From: JAVKLU01 sp031538895
GTDB lineage: Bacteria > Pseudomonadota > Gammaproteobacteria > Burkholderiales > Burkholderiaceae
Length of the DNA: 27,313 nucleotides
Reading direction: 5' to 3'
Assembly: GCA_031538895.1 (NCBI GenBank)
Contig: JAVKLU010000051.1
Coordinates: forward strand, 1 to 27,313
A program made the translations under genes and the position numbers. This document shows, in pieces, positions 1-8,623 of the stretch. Within the stretch, counting starts at the first letter, position 1. Every line of letters begins with the position of its first letter. The notes under the pieces are model-generated. The model saw only the letters and a list, made by a program, of their open reading frames with translations. It had not been told where the DNA came from and ran no database searches.

Positions 1-25
1 CTACACTACCACCAACTAATCGATC

Positions 26-1243
26 ATGAGTGATATTAAAAAAATTGTTTTAGCCTATTCAGGCGGCCTTGACACCTCAGTCATTTTAAAATGGTTGCAA
101 GACAACTACAAAGCCGAAATCGTGACTTACACTGCCGATTTAGGACAAGGTGAAGAGCTTGAACCGGCACGAGACAAGGCTTTGAAACTGGGGATCAAGC
201 CACACAATATCCACATCCTAGATGTGCGTGAAGAATTTGTTCGTGACTTTGTATTCCCAATGTTTCGCGCCAATACTATTTATGAAGGCGAATATCTACT
301 AGGCACCTCAATTGCACGTCCACTGATTGCCAAGGGAATGATTGACTTGGTGAACAAAACTCACGCTGATGCGATTGCTCACGGCGCCACTGGAAAAGGC
401 AATGATCAAGTTCGCTTTGAATTAGGCGCTTATGCTTTGAAACCTGACATTAAAGTCGTCGCGCCATGGCGTGAATGGGATTTGTTATCCCGCGAAAAGT
501 TACTCAGTTACGCTGAAGCTGCCGGAATTGCGATTGAACAAAAACATTTAGGCACAGGTGCGCCCTATTCAATGGATGCCAATTTATTACATATTTCGTA
601 TGAAGGTCGTCATCTTGAAAATCCTGAAGCGGAAGCGGAAGAATCCATGTGGCGCTGGACGGTCAATCCAGAAACAGCACCCAATCAAGCAGAATATTTA
701 GATTTAGATTTTGTCAGTGGAGATCTCACCGCGATTAACGGTCAAAAAATGCCGACGCATGAATTACTGGCTTCACTCAATCAAATCGGTGGCAAGCATG
801 GTATTGGGCGTTTAGATTTAGTCGAAAACCGTTATGTGGGGATGAAATCACGCGGGTGTTACGAAACTCCTGGTGGCACGATTTTGTTAAAAGCGCATCG
901 CGGAATTGAATCGATTACTTTAGATCGTGAAGTGGCACACTTGAAAGACGATTTAATGCCTCGCTACGCGAGCTTAATTTACAACGGTTACTGGTGGTCG
1001 CCTGAACGTTTAGCATTGCAAACTTTGATCGATCACAGCCAAAAACATGTGAATGGCTGGGTTCGCGTTAAATTGTATAAAGGCAGCGTCAGCGTCGTAG
1101 CACGCCACTCAAATACCGATTCATTATTTGATAAAACAATTGCGACTTTTGATGAAGACGGCGGCGCGTATAACCAAGCTGACGCGGGGGGGTTTATCAA
1201 ACTGAACGCCTTGAGAATGCGGATCGCCAAACGGATACGTTGA
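26..1243 (+). CDS. argG: Argininosuccinate synthase
   Basis: This cytoplasmic enzyme joins citrulline and aspartate using ATP, the penultimate step of arginine synthesis. The N-terminal P-loop-like motif AYSGGLDTS (about residues 10-18) is the PP-motif of N-type ATP pyrophosphatases. The interior carries GATGKGNDQVRFE, IAPW-like VVAPWREWD and the C-terminal GAYNQADAGGFIKLNALR block typical of ArgG. The length of 405 residues matches the family, so the gene looks complete. The ATG follows only 25 bases of visible upstream sequence, so its promoter lies outside the window. A run of seven G (1186-1192) falls in the codons for Ala-Gly-Gly near the C-terminus, where relatives usually have Glu in place of one Gly; the frame stays open. 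The next gene starts 24 bases downstream and may be cotranscribed. Confidence 0.97.
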   Translation: MSDIKKIVLAYSGGLDTSVILKWLQDNYKAEIVTYTADLGQGEELEPARDKALKLGIKPHNIHILDVREEFVRDFVFPMFRANTIYEGEYLLGTSIARPLIAKGMIDLVNKTHADAIAHGATGKGNDQVRFELGAYALKPDIKVVAPWREWDLLSREKLLSYAEAAGIAIEQKHLGTGAPYSMDANLLHISYEGRHLENPEAEAEESMWRWTVNPETAPNQAEYLDLDFVSGDLTAINGQKMPTHELLASLNQIGGKHGIGRLDLVENRYVGMKSRGCYETPGGTILLKAHRGIESITLDREVAHLKDDLMPRYASLIYNGYWWSPERLALQTLIDHSQKHVNGWVRVKLYKGSVSVVARHSNTDSLFDKTIATFDEDGGAYNQADAGGFIKLNALRMRIAKRIR

Positions 1244-1267
1244 CTATTCCCATTACATCAAAATCTG

Positions 1268-2629
1268 ATGCGACTCATGGCAATTTTGCAGGCACTACAA
1301 AAAATACCACGCTATTTGCTGGGCAGTTGCCTTTTGATCAGCGTTTTATTACATGCCCAAAAAATTGATCCAAATATCGTACGAAAAAAATTTGAAGAAA
1401 CACGTCAGCTTTTAGAAACCGCGCGTTCGCCTGAAGACAAGAATAAAGCCTTCACGCAATTACAAAAACTTGCTGAGGACAACAATCCGATCGCGCAAGA
1501 CTGGTTGGGTACGATTTACGAAAACGGTCAAAATGGCCTAACGACTAATCTGGCTGAAGCACAGCGCTATTACCAAATGGCGGCGGACAATGAGTTTTCG
1601 CAGGCTCAAATGCACTTGGGTCGAATGTATCTGTTTGGAGTTTCAGGTCCGATTGATGTCACCGAAGGCATATTTTGGTTAAAAAAAGCGGCCTTGGGAG
1701 ATAACGCTGAAGCAGCTTTATTGCTGGCGCGCCATTATGAAAGTCTGCAACGCGAAGATGTTGCGAATTTGCTCGAGGCCGCTTTCTGGTTGAAAATGAC
1801 GCAAGGGCCATTATCAGCAACTGCACAGCAAAATTTACAAAGAGTCAATAGCTATTTAAGTGTGGAACAAAGGCTTAACGTCGAACAACGCTTTAACGCG
1901 GCACGAAAAAAATCACCCGTGATGGTTTTTAATCGCAATATGAAAAACGCGAATTCGGAGTCCAAGGACGCCGACAATATCGAAACCAAAACCTCACAAA
2001 CCACGCGCAGCGGTACCGGATTTTGGGTTAATAGCGATTCTTTTGCCTTAACCAGCTTACACGTTGTCGATGGCTGTAACACCATCGAAGCGCAAGAATC
2101 TGATGGCATTACACAAGTCATGCGACTCATCAGCCGCGATCCGAAAAAAGATTTGGCGCTATTGCAAGGACATAAAAATAGCCGCAATTTTGTGACTTTT
2201 AATACCAGTCCATTAGAGGTTGGCGAGAACCTAGCAACACTAGGTTACCCATTTGGTGGAATCATTTCTGACCGAGGTACCTTTACGACAGGGATCATCA
2301 ATGCCATATTGGATATGGATCAGGGACGTAATAATTTATTTCAATTTTCTGCCTCGATACAGCCGGGCAACAGCGGTGGCCCGATTGTTAACGAAAAAGG
2401 TCAACTAATTGGTATGGTTTCATCCACATTAAGCAATGAGAATATTTGGGTCGACAGTCGCGCCTTGCCACAAAACGTGAATTTCGCCATCAGCAGTAAA
2501 AATTTGTCTCATTTTTTGGGTCAAAGTAAGGTCGTTATAATGCAGGGCGTCGGCCATACGGTTTTGCGCCCCACTGAGATTTACAAGCGTTTACTACCCA
2601 TCACTTTGCGCTTACGTTGTCTGAACTGA
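1268..2629 (+). CDS. Sel1-repeat / trypsin-like serine protease, exported
   Basis: A 453-residue protein with three visible parts. Residues 1-31 form a basic then hydrophobic stretch (LLGSCLLISVLLHA) that looks like a signal peptide or anchor, so it probably acts in the periplasm. Residues about 45-180 contain Sel1/TPR-like repeats (NPIAQDWLGTIYENG and AQMHLGRMYLFG). Residues about 245-415 form a DegP/HtrA-like trypsin domain. The apparent catalytic triad is His265 (SLHVVDGC), Asp295 (KKDLALLQ) and Ser369 (QPGNSGGP). No PDZ domain is seen. The start could be the ATG at 1268 or the one at 1277; neither has a good ribosome binding site. The tail ends in a short unrecognised segment (PITLRLRCLN). 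The substrate is unknown; periplasmic quality control or peptide sensing is inferred. The HiPIP gene begins 24 bases downstream. Confidence 0.85.
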   Translation: MRLMAILQALQKIPRYLLGSCLLISVLLHAQKIDPNIVRKKFEETRQLLETARSPEDKNKAFTQLQKLAEDNNPIAQDWLGTIYENGQNGLTTNLAEAQRYYQMAADNEFSQAQMHLGRMYLFGVSGPIDVTEGIFWLKKAALGDNAEAALLLARHYESLQREDVANLLEAAFWLKMTQGPLSATAQQNLQRVNSYLSVEQRLNVEQRFNAARKKSPVMVFNRNMKNANSESKDADNIETKTSQTTRSGTGFWVNSDSFALTSLHVVDGCNTIEAQESDGITQVMRLISRDPKKDLALLQGHKNSRNFVTFNTSPLEVGENLATLGYPFGGIISDRGTFTTGIINAILDMDQGRNNLFQFSASIQPGNSGGPIVNEKGQLIGMVSSTLSNENIWVDSRALPQNVNFAISSKNLSHFLGQSKVVIMQGVGHTVLRPTEIYKRLLPITLRLRCLN

Positions 2630-2653
2630 TTTTTTATCAACTTAGGAGTCTTC

Positions 2654-2971
2654 ATGTCAAAAACTAATATCTCTCGTCGTGTTTTCTTGATGCAAACTGT
2701 CGCAACTGGCGCGACGGTCTCTTTAGCAACTCTTTCGGGATCAGCGTTTGCCGCTAATCCCATGTTAACGGAAGCGAACCCTTCCGCAAAAGCTTTAGGC
2801 TACGTGACTGACGCAACTAAGACAAAAGATCCAAAACACCTAGCAGGTCAACAATGTTCTGGCTGTAATTTTTATAAAGGTGCCGGAAAAACCGGTGCAT
2901 GTGCACTGTTTCCAGGCAAAGACGTCGCCGTTGCAGGCTGGTGTAAAAGTTTTGTTAAAAAAGCCGCTTAA
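2654..2971 (+). CDS. High-potential iron-sulfur protein (HiPIP), Tat-exported
   Basis: A small periplasmic electron carrier holding one [4Fe-4S] cluster. The first 34 residues form a twin-arginine signal (SRRVFLMQ at 8-15, hydrophobic core, cleavage probably near AFA-A at 31-34). The mature part contains the four expected cluster cysteines C68, C71, C83 and C97 in the HiPIP pattern CxxC-x11-C-x13-C, with the typical sequence AGWCKSF near the end. The length of 105 residues fits a HiPIP precursor. The start is supported by a good AGGAG ribosome binding site at 2644-2648. HiPIPs carry electrons between cytochrome complexes and terminal oxidases or reaction centres; which partner applies here cannot be seen. 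A strong terminator follows at 3064. Confidence 0.95.
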   Translation: MSKTNISRRVFLMQTVATGATVSLATLSGSAFAANPMLTEANPSAKALGYVTDATKTKDPKHLAGQQCSGCNFYKGAGKTGACALFPGKDVAVAGWCKSFVKKAA

Positions 2972-3063
2972 ATTCGTCATTTAAGTTTGTCGTTTCAGTA
3001 CAAAACTTCAGTTCATAACTTAAGCTTGTGCGTCTCGCAATACTAAGGTCGTGAAACCCTCAC

Positions 3064-3100
3064 AAAATGCGTCACCGCACATCGTGACGCATTTTTAATT
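3064..3100 (+). terminator. Rho-independent terminator after the HiPIP gene
   Basis: A 12-bp perfect stem (AAAATGCGTCAC at 3064-3075 with GTGACGCATTTT at 3084-3095) encloses an 8-base loop and runs into a T-rich tract (TTTTTAATTTTT). Because of its A-tract on the left arm it could also work in the other orientation, but the only nearby gene end is the HiPIP gene. It separates the argG-HiPIP block from the udg block. Confidence 0.85.
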
Positions 3101-3187
3101 TTTCTCAACACACTGCTATTTATTGCTTTAATCGATTTAGTTGATGTGCGATCAACACTTAACTTTGACTGACCGTTTTATTTCTCT

Positions 3188-4003
3188 ATGACTTGGGTTC
3201 ATTCTTACCTCGCCTTGGATATTGGGCCAATCTGGCAAGAACGTGATGGCCCGCCGGAAAAAAACCACGATCAAACGATTCAGAAAACCACCCTCTCAGA
3301 GACTCACGCAGCGCAACATTCATCTGCACCAATTGCCGTCACCAGCGCAAACGCTGCTAAAACACCTAAGATCAGCCCTCGTGCCAACCCCGCAAGCATC
3401 AAAACCGCAGAAGCTGCCCTAACGCCGCTTCTCGAATTAAAAGCGAGGATGGCCTCGTGCGTATTGTGTCCCATCAGTCAAACTCGTACACAAACTGTTT
3501 TCGGCAACGGCGTTGACAGGCCAGAGTGGTTAATCCTAGGAGAGAGTCCTGGGTATTACGAAGACCTCGCAGGTGATGCTTTTGTCGGGCGCGCTGGGCA
3601 ATTACTTGATCAAGCTTTACATGCTGTTCACCTTGATCGAAATAAAAATTCCTACATCACCAACGCGATTAAATGTCGCGCGGCAAATGATGGCAAAGAC
3701 CGTCAACCCACGGACATCGAACTCGGCAATTGCGCCACGTATTTGCACGAGCAAATTGACCTTTTAGCACCGCGTTTGATTTTTGTTTTAGGCGAAAATA
3801 CCGCGCGCTCTTTATTACACCTGCCCTCAAACAACAACGCAGAAATCTCTATTGATTCATTGCGCGAGCAAATTTTTAGATATAAAAATATCCCGGTCGT
3901 GGTTTCCTACCACCCCACACACTTGCTGCGCACGCCAGCGGATAAACGTCTTTTTTGGCACGACCTCTGCCGCGCCAAAAATTTTCTCGAACCTGCAGCC
4001 TAA
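3188..4003 (+). CDS. Uracil-DNA glycosylase, family 4 (Fe-S type)
   Basis: Removes uracil from DNA to start base excision repair. The catalytic domain starts near residue 85. The four cysteines of a [4Fe-4S] cluster are visible as C91, C94 (CVLC), C163 and C182. Motif 1 GESPGYYED (118-126) is followed by AFVGRAGQLLD (131-141), and motif 3 is HPTHLLR (242-248). These identify family 4 (UDGa), not the Ung family. About 80 N-terminal residues precede the domain and are rich in Ala, Thr and Ser; they look like a disordered linker behind a short conserved-looking head (LALDIGPIWQ). Betaproteobacterial versions often carry such an extension. There is no clear ribosome binding site; the pyrimidine-rich leader TTTATTTCTCT precedes the ATG. 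The next gene, rlmH, starts 22 bases downstream. Confidence 0.92.
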   Translation: MTWVHSYLALDIGPIWQERDGPPEKNHDQTIQKTTLSETHAAQHSSAPIAVTSANAAKTPKISPRANPASIKTAEAALTPLLELKARMASCVLCPISQTRTQTVFGNGVDRPEWLILGESPGYYEDLAGDAFVGRAGQLLDQALHAVHLDRNKNSYITNAIKCRAANDGKDRQPTDIELGNCATYLHEQIDLLAPRLIFVLGENTARSLLHLPSNNNAEISIDSLREQIFRYKNIPVVVSYHPTHLLRTPADKRLFWHDLCRAKNFLEPAA

Positions 4004-4025
4004 TGTTTTGTTGTCAAGTGCTTGC

Positions 4026-4487
4026 ATGAAATTACTGATCATCAATGTCGCGCATAAAAATTCTGATTGGTTGCAAAAGGCTGAGAACAATTATTTGCAG
4101 CGTTTACCCAATCATTACAAGCTAGAACTCGTCACCTTAAAGCCGGTGACGCAAGGCGAGTCAGAACAACGTTTAGCACAAGAAGCCGCTTTAGTGATAA
4201 AGCATATTCCCAAACAATCTATTGTGGTCTGTTTAGATGAAGCTGGCCTGCCCCTCACCAGCACTGACTTTTCAAAGCAACTGCGCATTTGGCATACGCA
4301 GGGATCTCCCGTAGTTTTAGTGATTGGCAGCGCGGATGGTTTAGCACAGACACTCAAAGAAAGTGCATACGCCTTATTGTCCTTGTCAAAAATGACTCTG
4401 CCCCATGCTTTGGCCCGCCTCACTTTGATTGAACAAATTTACCGCGCCTATACTCTGGAAACAGGACACCCGTATCATCGCGTGTAA
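4026..4487 (+). CDS. rlmH: 23S rRNA pseudouridine-1915 N3-methyltransferase RlmH
   Basis: A SPOUT-class methyltransferase that modifies pseudouridine 1915 in helix 69 of 23S rRNA on assembled 70S ribosomes, using S-adenosylmethionine. I chose the ATG at 4026 because it begins the conserved MKLLIINVAHK and gives 153 residues, close to the usual 155-160; upstream in-frame codons overlap the udg gene. The SAM-binding loop VVLVIGSADGL and the C-terminal knot segment LPHALARLTLIEQIYRAY with HPYHRV are intact. One loop glycine of the usual IGGxxG is Ser here. In many betaproteobacteria rsfS sits just upstream of rlmH; here the neighbour is udg. maf begins 30 bases downstream. Confidence 0.95.
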   Translation: MKLLIINVAHKNSDWLQKAENNYLQRLPNHYKLELVTLKPVTQGESEQRLAQEAALVIKHIPKQSIVVCLDEAGLPLTSTDFSKQLRIWHTQGSPVVLVIGSADGLAQTLKESAYALLSLSKMTLPHALARLTLIEQIYRAYTLETGHPYHRV

Positions 4488-4517
4488 TTTTTAACCTATC
4501 TCTAACTTTACCTTTTT

Positions 4518-5096
4518 ATGTCTGAGTTAACGCTAGATTTAGCTTCGCAAAGCCCGCGTCGCAAGGCACTTCTGGCGCAGATTGGCGTGAACTGTCAGGT
4601 CTTGCCAGATATGAAGGTCGATGAATCGCCACTTGTCAACGAAGCCGCACAGGACTACGTCATACGTATCGCACACAATAAAGCACTGGCCGGAAAATCG
4701 ATTCAAACAAGGTCGTGCCCTGTATTGGCTGCCGATACCTCTGTTTTTATAGACTCAAGCATTTTAGGGAAACCGCGTGATTTGGCGCACGCGCAATCTA
4801 TTTTAAAACGGCTCTCTGATAAAACGCATCAAGTAACCACGGCGGTGTGCATATTGCATCACGATCAAGTTTTGATCGCGACGTCCGTCTCTGAAGTGAC
4901 TTTTTCCCCTTTGTCCGATGCGCAAATTTTGGACTACTGTCAGACAAATGAGCCTTATGACAAAGCAGGCGCGTATGCGATTCAAGGCTTGGCAGCACGA
5001 TTCATCAAACACATTACAGGCAGTTATTCGGGCATCATGGGATTACCTTTGTTTGAAACCTACGCCTTATTACAAAAATTACAATCTGTTGATTGA
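4518..5096 (+). CDS. maf: Maf family nucleoside triphosphate pyrophosphatase (YhdE type)
   Basis: Hydrolyses non-canonical or excess nucleoside triphosphates to monophosphates. The signature ASQSPRR is at residues 9-15, followed by AADTSVFI around the metal-binding Asp73, LGKPRD, and DKAGAYAIQG starting at 158. Within Maf proteins the DKAG-x-Y-x-IQG form is typical of the YhdE branch (dTTP/UTP pyrophosphatase), whereas the YceF branch has a different segment; the assignment to dTTP/UTP is therefore inferred from this motif. The length of 192 residues is normal. It lies between rlmH and rng, the usual order in the beta group, with 39 bases to rng. No Shine-Dalgarno sequence is seen; the leader is pyrimidine rich. 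Confidence 0.93.
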   Translation: MSELTLDLASQSPRRKALLAQIGVNCQVLPDMKVDESPLVNEAAQDYVIRIAHNKALAGKSIQTRSCPVLAADTSVFIDSSILGKPRDLAHAQSILKRLSDKTHQVTTAVCILHHDQVLIATSVSEVTFSPLSDAQILDYCQTNEPYDKAGAYAIQGLAARFIKHITGSYSGIMGLPLFETYALLQKLQSVD

Positions 5097-5135
5097 ATAT
5101 CGTCTATCCGCAAATGCCACCTCCTTCTAGTTTCC

Positions 5136-6587
5136 ATGAATAATCAAATTTTGATCAATGTGACCCCACAGGAAACTCGGGTGTGCCTGATTGAGCGCAA
5201 CGCCGTGCAAGAGCTGCATATCGAGCGCACGTTTAATTTGGGGATCGTCGGCAATATTTATCAAGGAAAAATCACGCGCGTGTTGCCAGGAATGCAAGCC
5301 GCATTTTTTGATATTGGGATGAATCGCACCGCGTTTTTACATGCCAACGACATGTTGGGCGCAGGGACCGAGTCGGTATTGCCAATTGAAAAGTATCTTT
5401 ACCCGGGACAAACCTTGATGGTGCAAGTGATCAAAGACCCCATGGGGACAAAGGGGGCGCGCCTGACCAGCAAACTGTCTATCGCGGGACGTTTATTAGT
5501 TTTTTTACCGCTAGAAAAACATTTAGGTGTGTCGCAGCGAATTGTTGAAGAAAGCGAACGAGAACAGCTGAAATCACGTATTTCCCAATTATTTAACGCT
5601 TTTCCTGAAGCACAACAGAGTGGATTGATTATTCGCACCGAGGCACAGAGCGCCAGCGATGACGAATTGCTTCACGACATCAATTATTTGATCAATACCT
5701 GGCGCGCGATCAAAAATAAAAATCAAGCAAACACTCAATTGCTTTACGAAGATTTGCACTTGGCGGAACGAATGCTGCGCGATTGCGTCACTGACAAAAT
5801 TAAATTGATTCAAGTTGATTCGACCGAAAAATTTAATCAACTCAAAAATTTTGCGCAAACCTATATGCCCGATGTCGTGTCGCGCTTGTCGCATTACAAA
5901 GGCGAGCGCCCTATTTTTGATTTGTTTTCCATCGAAGAGGAAATTGCGCGTTCATTAGAACGGCGTGTTGAATTGAAGTCCGGCGGTTATTTGATCATCG
6001 ATCAAACCGAAGCAATGACCACTATTGACGTTAATACGGGGGCGTTTGTCGGCAATAAAAATTTGGCTGACACTGTTTACAAAACCAATCTGGAAGCGGC
6101 GCACGCGATTACGCGCCAATTGCGTTTACGAAACTTGGGCGGCATCATCATTTTGGACTTTATCGATATGACTGATCTGGAGCATCGTAAACATGTTTTA
6201 TCGGAATTAAAAAACGAATTACGGCAAGATTACGCTCGCATCAGCATCAGCGATTTTTCGGCTTTAGGCTTGATTGAACTGACACGCAAACGTACCCGTG
6301 AATCACTTAACCACCAACTGTGCACGACTTGCCCATGCTGTCAAGGACGCGGGCAAGTTAAAAGTGTGCGCACTATTTGTTATGAAATTTTGCGCGAAAT
6401 CGTTCGTGAAAGTAAGCAGTTTGACCCGCAAGGATTCCGTTTGGTTGCCTCATCCAGTGTGATTGATGCATTTTTGGAAGAAGAAGCGCAATACTTCGCG
6501 ATGTTGGTCGAGTTTGTTGGTAAAAACATCACCTTGCACACTGAAAATTCTTATACCCAAGAACAATACGACATCGTTTTAATTTAA
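5136..6587 (+). CDS. rng: Ribonuclease G
   Basis: An RNase E/G family endoribonuclease that matures the 5' end of 16S rRNA and turns over some mRNAs. The S1-type RNA-binding domain lies at about residues 35-120 (GNIYQGKITRVLPGMQAAFF). The DNase I-like catalytic part carries metal-binding D298 (TTIDVNTGAFVG) and D341 (IILDFIDM). The zinc-link cysteines lie in CTTCPCCQGRG (396-406). With 483 residues and no long acidic C-terminal tail it is RNase G rather than RNase E. The ATG follows a purine-poor leader. The nadA ATG is 6 bases past its stop, so the two are almost certainly cotranscribed. Confidence 0.96.
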   Translation: MNNQILINVTPQETRVCLIERNAVQELHIERTFNLGIVGNIYQGKITRVLPGMQAAFFDIGMNRTAFLHANDMLGAGTESVLPIEKYLYPGQTLMVQVIKDPMGTKGARLTSKLSIAGRLLVFLPLEKHLGVSQRIVEESEREQLKSRISQLFNAFPEAQQSGLIIRTEAQSASDDELLHDINYLINTWRAIKNKNQANTQLLYEDLHLAERMLRDCVTDKIKLIQVDSTEKFNQLKNFAQTYMPDVVSRLSHYKGERPIFDLFSIEEEIARSLERRVELKSGGYLIIDQTEAMTTIDVNTGAFVGNKNLADTVYKTNLEAAHAITRQLRLRNLGGIIILDFIDMTDLEHRKHVLSELKNELRQDYARISISDFSALGLIELTRKRTRESLNHQLCTTCPCCQGRGQVKSVRTICYEILREIVRESKQFDPQGFRLVASSSVIDAFLEEEAQYFAMLVEFVGKNITLHTENSYTQEQYDIVLI

Positions 6588-6593
6588 ACGCAC

Positions 6594-7682
6594 ATGAATA
6601 ACTTTATTCCCGTACTCGCAGCAACTCAATCTTGCACGATTAACCTACCCCATCACGAGCCTGTGGAGTTATCGTCGCAGCAAATCGCGTTTTATCGTGA
6701 CGAAATCAAAGCACTTTTGAAAGACCGCAACGCCGTATTGGTATCGCACTACTATGTCGATGCCGAGATTCAAAATTTAAGCGATGAAACAGGCGGTACG
6801 GTTTCTGATTCACTGGAAATGGCACGTTTTGGATTAGCGCATCCCGCCCAAACCCTCGTCGTTTCTGGCGTGCGATTTATGGGTGAGACCGCAAAAATTT
6901 TAAGTCCACACAAAACCGTCTTGATGCCCAATTTGAATGCAACTTGTTCACTTGACGAAGGCTGTCCGGTTGATGATTTTCGTGCGTTTTGCGCGCAATA
7001 TCCTGATCATGAAGTGGTTGTCTACGCCAATACCAGTGCGCAAGTTAAAGCCATGGCAGACTGGGTTGTGACTTCAAGCATCGCGGTCGATTTAATTAAG
7101 CATTTAGATAATCAAGGCAAAAAAATTATTTGGGCACCGGATCAACATTTGGGACGTTATTTACAAACCGTGACCGACGCTGAAATGATTTTGTGGCAAG
7201 GCGTTTGCGTGGTTCATGACGAATTCAAAGCGCGCGAACTCGCCATTGTTAAAAACATGTATCCCTCTGCCAAAATTTTGGTTCACCCCGAATCACCCGA
7301 AGCCGTGATCGCTTTGGCTGATTTTGTTGGCTCGACTTCTCAATTAATTGCCTATGCACGTCAGAGCGATGCGCAACAGTTTTTTGTCGCAACTGACAAT
7401 CGCATCATGCACAAAATGCGCCAAGCCGCTCCAAATAAATTGTTTGAAGAAGCACCTACCGCAGGTCAAAGTGCCACCTGTAAAAGCTGCGCGCATTGCC
7501 CCTGGATGGCAATGAATGATTTGAAGTCTTTATATGAAGTTTTGCTCAAAGCCCATCAGCCGATAGAAGTCGAGGAAACGATTCGCATACCAGCAGAAAA
7601 ATCATTACAAAAAATGTTGAATTTTTCGGAACAGCTCAAAAAATCAACGACGATTCATGTTCCCCATTTAGGCGTTGTTTAA
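6594..7682 (+). CDS. nadA: Quinolinate synthase A
   Basis: Condenses iminoaspartate with dihydroxyacetone phosphate to quinolinate in de novo NAD synthesis, using an oxygen-sensitive [4Fe-4S] cluster. By comparison with E. coli NadA the ligands are C118 (NATCSLDEGCP), C205 (GVCVVHDEF) and the last cysteine of CKSCAHCPW (C296, C299, C302). Other conserved segments are VLVSHYYVDAEIQ and APDQHLGRYL. The length of 362 residues is normal. nadB and nadC are not visible nearby, so its linkage with hemF and nadD is unusual but makes sense as a cofactor-synthesis group. Spacing is 6 bases from rng and 5 bases to hemF. Confidence 0.97.
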   Translation: MNNFIPVLAATQSCTINLPHHEPVELSSQQIAFYRDEIKALLKDRNAVLVSHYYVDAEIQNLSDETGGTVSDSLEMARFGLAHPAQTLVVSGVRFMGETAKILSPHKTVLMPNLNATCSLDEGCPVDDFRAFCAQYPDHEVVVYANTSAQVKAMADWVVTSSIAVDLIKHLDNQGKKIIWAPDQHLGRYLQTVTDAEMILWQGVCVVHDEFKARELAIVKNMYPSAKILVHPESPEAVIALADFVGSTSQLIAYARQSDAQQFFVATDNRIMHKMRQAAPNKLFEEAPTAGQSATCKSCAHCPWMAMNDLKSLYEVLLKAHQPIEVEETIRIPAEKSLQKMLNFSEQLKKSTTIHVPHLGVV

Positions 7683-7687
7683 TTATT

Positions 7688-8602
7688 ATGAACATCTCTC
7701 ATTTACTGTCCGACTTTCAAGCCATTCAAACAACTATCGTTACTGGCCTCACTGAACTCGAGCACACGCGCGACAAAAATCATTCATTTTTACGTGATCA
7801 ATGGCAGCGTCCCGATCAACAGGGTATCGGGATTTCATACGTGATTGAAAACGGCGCGCTATTTGAACGCGGTGGAGTTATGTTTTCACATGTACAAGGT
7901 CCGTCGCTCCCGCCCTCAGCAACGGCGATACGACCTCAGTTAGCCGGAGCATCGTTTCAAGCCTGTGGCGTTTCGCTGGTACTGCATCCGCGCAATCCAC
8001 ATATTCCAACTGTACATTTAAACGTACGCTCGTTTATCGCAATACCCAAAGACAGCCCACCAGTGTCATGGTTTGGTGGTGGAATGGACTTGACACCTTA
8101 TTACGCCAAGATTGAAGATGCGCAACATTTTCATCGGGTGTGCCGCGATACTTTGAATCCTTTTGGAACGGGTTTATATCCCCGCTTCAAAAAAAATTGT
8201 GACGATTATTTTTACCTCAAACACCGACAAGAACAACGCGGGATCGGTGGCATATTTTTTGATGACTTTAATGAATTTTCAGAGGATCAATCGCTTGCCA
8301 TGACCTTGGCGGTAGGGCAAAATTTTTTAAATGCTTACGCGCCTATTGTCAAACGCCATTGGGATACGCCCTATACACAGGCCCAACGGGATTTTCAAGC
8401 CTATCGACGCGGGCGTTATGTCGAGTTTAATTTGATTTACGACCGTGGAACTCTGTTTGGCCTGCAATCTAACGGCCGCGCTGAAGCCATTTTGGTATCG
8501 ATGCCTCCTACGGCGCAATGGCTTTATAACTTTCAAGCGCCAGCGGGTTCAGCCGAGGCGCAATTGACTGATTTTTTAAAACCACGCGAGTGGCTAGAGT
8601 AA
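7688..8602 (+). CDS. hemF: Coproporphyrinogen III oxidase, aerobic
   Basis: Oxygen-dependent decarboxylation of coproporphyrinogen III to protoporphyrinogen IX in haem synthesis. Signature segments include WFGGGMDLTPYY (128-139), GIGGIFFDDFNEFS and the C-terminal GRYVEFNLIYDRGTLFGL followed by SMPP. The length of 304 residues is standard. The ATG is 5 bases after the nadA stop. The presence of HemF rather than only HemN points to growth with oxygen. nadD follows after 21 bases; a hemF-nadD pairing is common in Burkholderiales. Confidence 0.97.
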   Translation: MNISHLLSDFQAIQTTIVTGLTELEHTRDKNHSFLRDQWQRPDQQGIGISYVIENGALFERGGVMFSHVQGPSLPPSATAIRPQLAGASFQACGVSLVLHPRNPHIPTVHLNVRSFIAIPKDSPPVSWFGGGMDLTPYYAKIEDAQHFHRVCRDTLNPFGTGLYPRFKKNCDDYFYLKHRQEQRGIGGIFFDDFNEFSEDQSLAMTLAVGQNFLNAYAPIVKRHWDTPYTQAQRDFQAYRRGRYVEFNLIYDRGTLFGLQSNGRAEAILVSMPPTAQWLYNFQAPAGSAEAQLTDFLKPREWLE

Positions 8603-8623
8603 TCCCTATTAAATCATCAGTCG

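Noticed and set aside
2540..2629. Possible frameshift at the unusual C-terminus of the Sel1-protease.
   Set aside because: Both other forward frames close quickly in stop codons and neither gives a better protease tail, so the annotated end is kept.
5117..5126. CCACCTCCTT upstream of rng resembles the anti-Shine-Dalgarno end of 16S rRNA.
   Set aside because: It is ten bases only, with no 16S sequence around it and no complementary purine tract nearby; best explained by chance in a pyrimidine-rich leader.
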